Assembly: GCF_042663585.1 (NCBI RefSeq) | Contig: NZ_JBHTAN010000006.1 | Location: 1,488,001 to 1,552,000 of the forward strand | DNA: 64,000 nucleotides | Source of the DNA: Natranaeroarchaeum sp042663585 | GTDB lineage: Archaea; Halobacteriota; Halobacteria; Halobacteriales; Natronoarchaeaceae | Direction of reading: 5' to 3' | Shown here: one piece after another, positions 60,462 to 64,000 of the stretch | Layout of the letters: each line of letters opens with the position of its first letter | How positions within the stretch are numbered: position 1 is the first letter of the stretch | Notes under the pieces: model-generated | Told to the model about the DNA's origin: nothing | What the model saw: the letters and a program-made list of their open reading frames with translations, nothing else | The model's database searches: none | Program-made: the position numbers and the translations under genes

Positions 60462-61628
60462 ATGTCTACAACCGGGCGAGCACCGACCGACGCCGACGCC
60501 GCAAGTGACATCGCCGCTCAGCTCCGAGAAGCCGGCTTCGTCCGGCTGTTCGCGAATGCTGATGGCGATTCGCTGGCAGCGAGCGGTGTCCTCGCCCGGG
60601 CACTCGATGACCGTAGTTCGCCGTTTCAGGTAAGCGTTGTCGAGACGCGCGAGGCGTACGCCCGCCGCCGCGACCGACTCAACGACGAGACGCTCGTCGT
60701 GTCTGTCGGGATCGGTGCTGAGGGCTCTACCGCCGAGACCGCTCCGACGATCCGGGCTACCGATCGCCCGGCGAGCGTTACGGCGTTCGACGTCGCACGC
60801 GAACTCGGGTCGACAGCCGATGCCGTCCTTGCGCTCGCCGGTGCCGCTTCGAGCGAGACAGTCGGCGCAGGTGAGACCGCCCCGCTGCTGGAAGCGGCCC
60901 GCGAGAACGGCGTCGAACGACGCCCCGGCGTGGGGAGCCCGGTCGACGATCTGTCGGACGGGCTTGCCCACTCGACGCTGTTTCACGCGCCGTTTTCGGG
61001 CGATCCGGGAGCGGTGCAGGCGGCGCTTGCAGAGATCGACTTGCCCGCCGAGCTAGACGCCGACGCGTATCGACGCGTCGCCTCGCTCGTCGCGCTAGAC
61101 GCGACGGATGTCGGTACGGCTGACGTGCGCGCGGCCGAAGCAATCGAGCGCGCGCTGTCGCCACACGCGATCCCTGACGGCCCGTTTTCGACGGTCGAGG
61201 GGTACGCCGACGTCCTCTCGGCTGTCGCATGCGATGCGCCGGGCACCGGTATCGCGCTGGCACTCGGCTACGAGGCTCGCGCGGACGCACTATCGGCGTG
61301 GCGTTCTCACGCCGCGGGCGCCCACGAGGGACTGCGCGACGGGACGACTGGCCGATACGACGGCCTGTTCGTCGCGCGCGTCGACGACGCCCCAGTCAGG
61401 ACGACCGCACGGCTCCTGCGGGAGTATCGCTCGCCGGAACCGGTTGCGATGGTCGTCTCCGACGACGAGGCAGGCGTCACCGCCGCCGACGATTCCGGAG
61501 TCGACCGAGCGCTCGAACGCGCTGTCGCGGAGATCGGCGGCGAGTTCGCCGGCACCTCGCAACGGGGCTACGCCAGATTCGATGGCGATACGAAGGCGTT
61601 TATCGCCGCGTTCAGGGAGGCGCTATGA
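60462..61628 (+). CDS. RecJ-like DHH-fold protein with degenerate catalytic motifs
   Basis: A 388-residue protein that starts directly after the rps15 stop. The N-terminal region 'FANADGDSLAASGVLARAL' resembles RecJ motif I, but no DHH motif follows; at the expected place the sequence is 'VTAFDVAREL'. The C-terminal third has a DHHA1-like Gly-rich end. This suggests an exonuclease homologue with reduced or no activity, possibly a structural replication or repair factor like other archaeal RecJ/Cdc45 relatives. Overlaps the next gene (ATGA). Confidence 0.8.
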   Translation: MSTTGRAPTDADAASDIAAQLREAGFVRLFANADGDSLAASGVLARALDDRSSPFQVSVVETREAYARRRDRLNDETLVVSVGIGAEGSTAETAPTIRATDRPASVTAFDVARELGSTADAVLALAGAASSETVGAGETAPLLEAARENGVERRPGVGSPVDDLSDGLAHSTLFHAPFSGDPGAVQAALAEIDLPAELDADAYRRVASLVALDATDVGTADVRAAEAIERALSPHAIPDGPFSTVEGYADVLSAVACDAPGTGIALALGYEARADALSAWRSHAAGAHEGLRDGTTGRYDGLFVARVDDAPVRTTARLLREYRSPEPVAMVVSDDEAGVTAADDSGVDRALERAVAEIGGEFAGTSQRGYARFDGDTKAFIAAFREAL

Positions 61629-61876
61629 AACGCGCGACCATCCGAACGGAACTGGCCGATGCCGAGATGATCGCACGATCGATCCGGCCGGACAACACCG
61701 ACGAGATGGAGACGCGCGTCGATCCCGAGACGGGCGACCCCGCAAGCGTCGAAACGACTATCGAACGCGAGACCACGGGTGGACTACAGACGAACGTCGA
61801 CGACTACGTCGTCAACGTAGACGTCGCAACGCAGATCGTACAGCACGCAGAACGACACACCAACACACAATCATGA
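61625..61876 (+). CDS. Second KEOPS Pcc1-family protein
   Basis: An 83-residue Pcc1-like protein ('RATIRTELADAEMIARSIRPDNTDEMETRV...GGLQTNVDDYVVNVDVATQIVQHAE'). Its ATG overlaps the RecJ-like stop and its TGA overlaps the rps3ae ATG. Together with the gene at 10815 it makes two Pcc1 paralogues in the window. A Pcc1 paralogue has been reported as a fifth KEOPS subunit (Pcp1) in some archaea; which gene plays which part is not decided here. Confidence 0.85.
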   Translation: MKRATIRTELADAEMIARSIRPDNTDEMETRVDPETGDPASVETTIERETTGGLQTNVDDYVVNVDVATQIVQHAERHTNTQS

Positions 61877-62508
61877 GTGAACGATCCGTATCCAAGCAGG
61901 CACAGGAAAAGCGGTGGTACACCGTCCACGCTCCCGAACAGTTCGACCGCGAGGAGCTCGGTGAAACACCCGCCGACGAACCCGAACAGGTTCTCGGCCG
62001 CAACATCGAAACCACGCTGGGCGACATCCGTAACGACGCCAGCGAGAACAACACGAAACTGAAATTCAAGATCAACGACGTCGGTAGCGACGCCGCGTAC
62101 ACCGAGTTCATCAAACACGAACTCACGCGGGACTACCTGCGTTCGCTGGTCCGCCGCGGCGCCTCGAAGATCGAGGCCTACATCACGGTCCTGACGACCG
62201 ACGACTACCGCATACAGGTCCAGCCAGTCGCGTTCACGACGAAAAAGGCAGACGCCAGCCAGGAGCAGGCGATCCGCCGCGAGATGATCGACATCGTCGA
62301 GGAAGCGGGCGCAGAGCGCTCCTTCGAGGAGCTACTCGACAGCATCGTCGAGGGGCGCCTCTCCAGTGCGATCTACGGCGAAGCGAAGACCATCTACCCG
62401 GTCCGCCGCGTCGAGATCCAGAAGACCCGACTCGAAGCACGTCCCGAAGAGGTCGCTGCAGAAGAAGAGACCTCCGTCGACGTGGACGAAGAAGACGTCG
62501 AAGTCTGA
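61873..62508 (+). CDS. rps3ae: 30S ribosomal protein S3Ae (eS1)
   Basis: A 211-residue eS1 with 'WYTVHAPEQFD', 'ETTLGDIRND', 'KLKFKINDVGSDAAYTEFIKHELTRDYLRSLVRR' and an acidic C-terminal tail. ATG 61873 overlaps the upstream TGA. It is the last gene of the ribosomal run. Confidence 0.97.
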   Translation: MSERSVSKQAQEKRWYTVHAPEQFDREELGETPADEPEQVLGRNIETTLGDIRNDASENNTKLKFKINDVGSDAAYTEFIKHELTRDYLRSLVRRGASKIEAYITVLTTDDYRIQVQPVAFTTKKADASQEQAIRREMIDIVEEAGAERSFEELLDSIVEGRLSSAIYGEAKTIYPVRRVEIQKTRLEARPEEVAAEEETSVDVDEEDVEV

Positions 62509-62553
62509 ACGCGCAGTTCGACCGATTTCTTTCGTGCGCTTCTCGCCGAGTCG

Positions 62554-62970
62554 CTACTCCTCGTCAGTGACGACGATGACGCCGGTCATGTTACGGCGTT
62601 CGTGTGGGATACAGACGTAGTGATGCTCGCCGGGCGTCTCGAAGGTGTGGCTATACGTCTCCTGTACTTCGATGTTCCCGCCGAGACCGCTCTCCCATGA
62701 GTCGCGGGCCGCTTGCTCGCTCTCGTACCCGCCCGAGGCGAAGTACTCGGCATCCTCGGGGATCGCATTCTCGTAGGCGGTGACGGTGTGACTTCGCGAA
62801 CTCGTATTTCGCCACACGACGGTCTCGCCGACGGACACCTCGTACTCGTCTGGCTTGAACGCGTTCGCGGTCATCCCGACGTCGTACTCCTGCTCGCCGA
62901 AGACCGTACAGCCGGCCAACCCGGCGACAGTGGCACCGCCCAGGGTGGCGAGATACGTGCGACGATCCAT
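62554..62970 (-). CDS. Halocyanin-like blue copper lipoprotein
   Basis: A 138-residue exported protein. The N-terminus has an RR Tat-type signal (RRTYLATLGG) and lipobox LAGC, with the lipid-anchored Cys at 21. The copper site is type I: His in 'SHTVTAY' and the C-terminal C-x2-H-x4-M group 'CIPHERRNM'. It probably carries electrons in the respiratory chain on the outer face of the membrane. Confidence 0.93.
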   Translation of the reverse strand: MDRRTYLATLGGATVAGLAGCTVFGEQEYDVGMTANAFKPDEYEVSVGETVVWRNTSSRSHTVTAYENAIPEDAEYFASGGYESEQAARDSWESGLGGNIEVQETYSHTFETPGEHHYVCIPHERRNMTGVIVVTDEE

Positions 62971-63101
62971 AGATGCGTGTCAGGACTTCACGAATATAGG
63001 TGCCGCGATCCGCAAGCGAACGGTTCGCAGTTGGAACGTCCCACGCGACTGTACGAGTCGAATGTAAAGACGTAAGTCTCGCGTGGGCATTCCACGGGCA
63101 T

Positions 63102-63821
63102 ATGCAGCCACGGTTCGTCGGTCGGATGAGCCTTGCCGACGCAGTGACGATATCGAACGCCGGCCTGGGCTTTCTGACCGTAATAGTGGCGTTTGCGGAT
63201 CCGCTGGCCGCGGCCAGGCTACTGCTGTTGGCGGCAATCGCCGACGGTCTGGACGGCGTCGTCGCCCGCAAGTACGGCGGTTCGCCCGCCGGTCCGTATC
63301 TCGACTCGCTCGCAGATGTGGCATCGTTCGCCATCGCGCCCGCAGTCATCGTCTTCGTCGTCGCGCGGGACGGTCTGGGGGTTACGGTGCCGGCGCTGAC
63401 CGTGGAGTCCGCACTCGTACTGGGGATTCCCGCCCTGTTCGTGGCGATGGCGGTCCTCCGCCTCGGCATGTACACCGCCTACGACACGCGGGACTCGTAC
63501 ACGGAAGGGATCCAGACTACGCTCGCGGCGACGGTCATCGGTGCGGGAATCCTGGCGGGCGTTGCCGATCCGTACTACCTGCTCGGCGCGACGGCACTGT
63601 TCTGTTATCTCATGGTCGCTCCGGTCGAGTACCCGGATCTGCTCGCCAGAGACGCGTTCATCATGGGCGTTACGCACGCGCTTGCGATCCTGATCCCGAC
63701 GTGGGCCGGGCGAACCTTCCCGTACGCGCTGCTTTCGCTCGCATTCGCATACATGCTTCTCGGTCCGCGGTTTTACTGGCGTGATGGTGTTCCGTCGCTG
63801 AGCACGAAAGGAAACGCTTAG
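63102..63821 (+). CDS. pssA: CDP-alcohol phosphatidyltransferase (archaetidylserine synthase-like)
   Basis: A 239-residue membrane enzyme with the CDP-alcohol signature DG-x2-AR-x8-G-x3-D-x3-D ('DGLDGVVARKYGGSPAGPYLDSLAD'). About seven helices are present. By family size and haloarchaeal context it is likely archaetidylserine synthase, but glycerol- or inositol-phosphate acceptors cannot be excluded. Start 63102 (MQPRFVG) was chosen over 63000. Confidence 0.88.
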   Translation: MQPRFVGRMSLADAVTISNAGLGFLTVIVAFADPLAAARLLLLAAIADGLDGVVARKYGGSPAGPYLDSLADVASFAIAPAVIVFVVARDGLGVTVPALTVESALVLGIPALFVAMAVLRLGMYTAYDTRDSYTEGIQTTLAATVIGAGILAGVADPYYLLGATALFCYLMVAPVEYPDLLARDAFIMGVTHALAILIPTWAGRTFPYALLSLAFAYMLLGPRFYWRDGVPSLSTKGNA

Positions 63822-63897
63822 GAGGCGTACGGTAAGAGATAAGACTATATGAGTCCGGTCACGCTCCGGCGTAGCGGGCAGGGCATGGAGGGTCTAC

Positions 63898-64000
63898 ATG
63901 AGTGACGACGATAACGGCGACGACGGCGAGGCAGAGCTTACGATCGACGCGCTCCGGGAACGGCTCTCGGCGATCGAATCACAGCTTGACGAGGCCGAAA
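63898..64000 (+). CDS. Acidic coiled-coil protein, N-terminal fragment
   Basis: It begins MSDDDNGDDGEAELTIDAL and continues 'RERLSAIESQLDEAE', a coiled-coil opening, then runs off the window. It resembles a conserved haloarchaeal coiled-coil family of unknown function found next to the phosphatidyltransferase. Only 34 codons are visible. Confidence 0.7.
   Translation, partial: MSDDDNGDDGEAELTIDALRERLSAIESQLDEAE

Overview
The window is chromosomal DNA of a haloarchaeon (class Halobacteria). It is GC-rich with GC-biased third codon positions. The proteins are strongly acidic, many genes look leaderless with TATA boxes about 25 nt before the start codon, and the information-processing genes are archaeal: Orc1/Cdc6, L37Ae, RpoP, Pcc1, prefoldin, PAN, S3Ae and Mre11/Rad50. 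The genus cannot be fixed from this sequence alone.

Layout. 1-1454: end of an ABC ATPase plus its permease, then a 37-bp tandem repeat array. 1796-4141 (minus): feoA-feoB and a Cys-rich small gene, behind a palindromic metal-regulator-type operator. 4304-7606: dcd, then pth2-truD and a DUF2103 zinc-ribbon gene. 7640-9815: a probable replication origin, with a cdc6 gene embedded in clusters of origin-recognition-box-like repeats. 9907-11815: a small membrane protein, a 32-bp repeat array, then rpl37ae-rpoP-pcc1-prefoldin beta-DUF3194. 12053-15180: guaAa, small ORFs, a CBS protein, pan and a winged-helix protein. 15273-20405: mre11-rad50 and three lineage-specific small genes. 20518-25209: a CitE-like lyase, glutamate dehydrogenase, a CBS-ParB protein and a TrkA-DHH protein.

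25309-36501 (minus) is a nuo operon, A-B-CD-H-I-J1-J2-K-L-M-N, without nuoEFG. It is interrupted between nuoI and nuoJ1 by a 143-bp tandem array, each unit of which carries a copy of the nuoI stop-codon end. 36594-38516: purK-purE. 38764-51250: a transducer, an asparaginase-family gene and a chemotaxis cluster (cheW; cheY-B-A-C-C2-D-R). 51361-54921: a winged-helix regulator, queC, an EamA transporter, an SRPBCC protein and an Lrp-type regulator. 55177-58030: porAB. 58207-59336: surE and tRNA-Ala(GGC), whose 3' end is repeated 83 bp away. 60000-62508: rps15, a RecJ-like gene, a second Pcc1-family gene and rps3ae. 62554-64000: a halocyanin-like lipoprotein, a CDP-alcohol phosphatidyltransferase and the start of a coiled-coil protein.

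Most of the window is conserved haloarchaeal housekeeping DNA. The most unusual parts are the nuoI-tail array, the layout of the origin repeats, the FeoC-like Cys-rich gene, the cysteine-free L37Ae, a degenerate RecJ-like protein, the very long acidic CheA linker and the half-degenerate tandem CheC.
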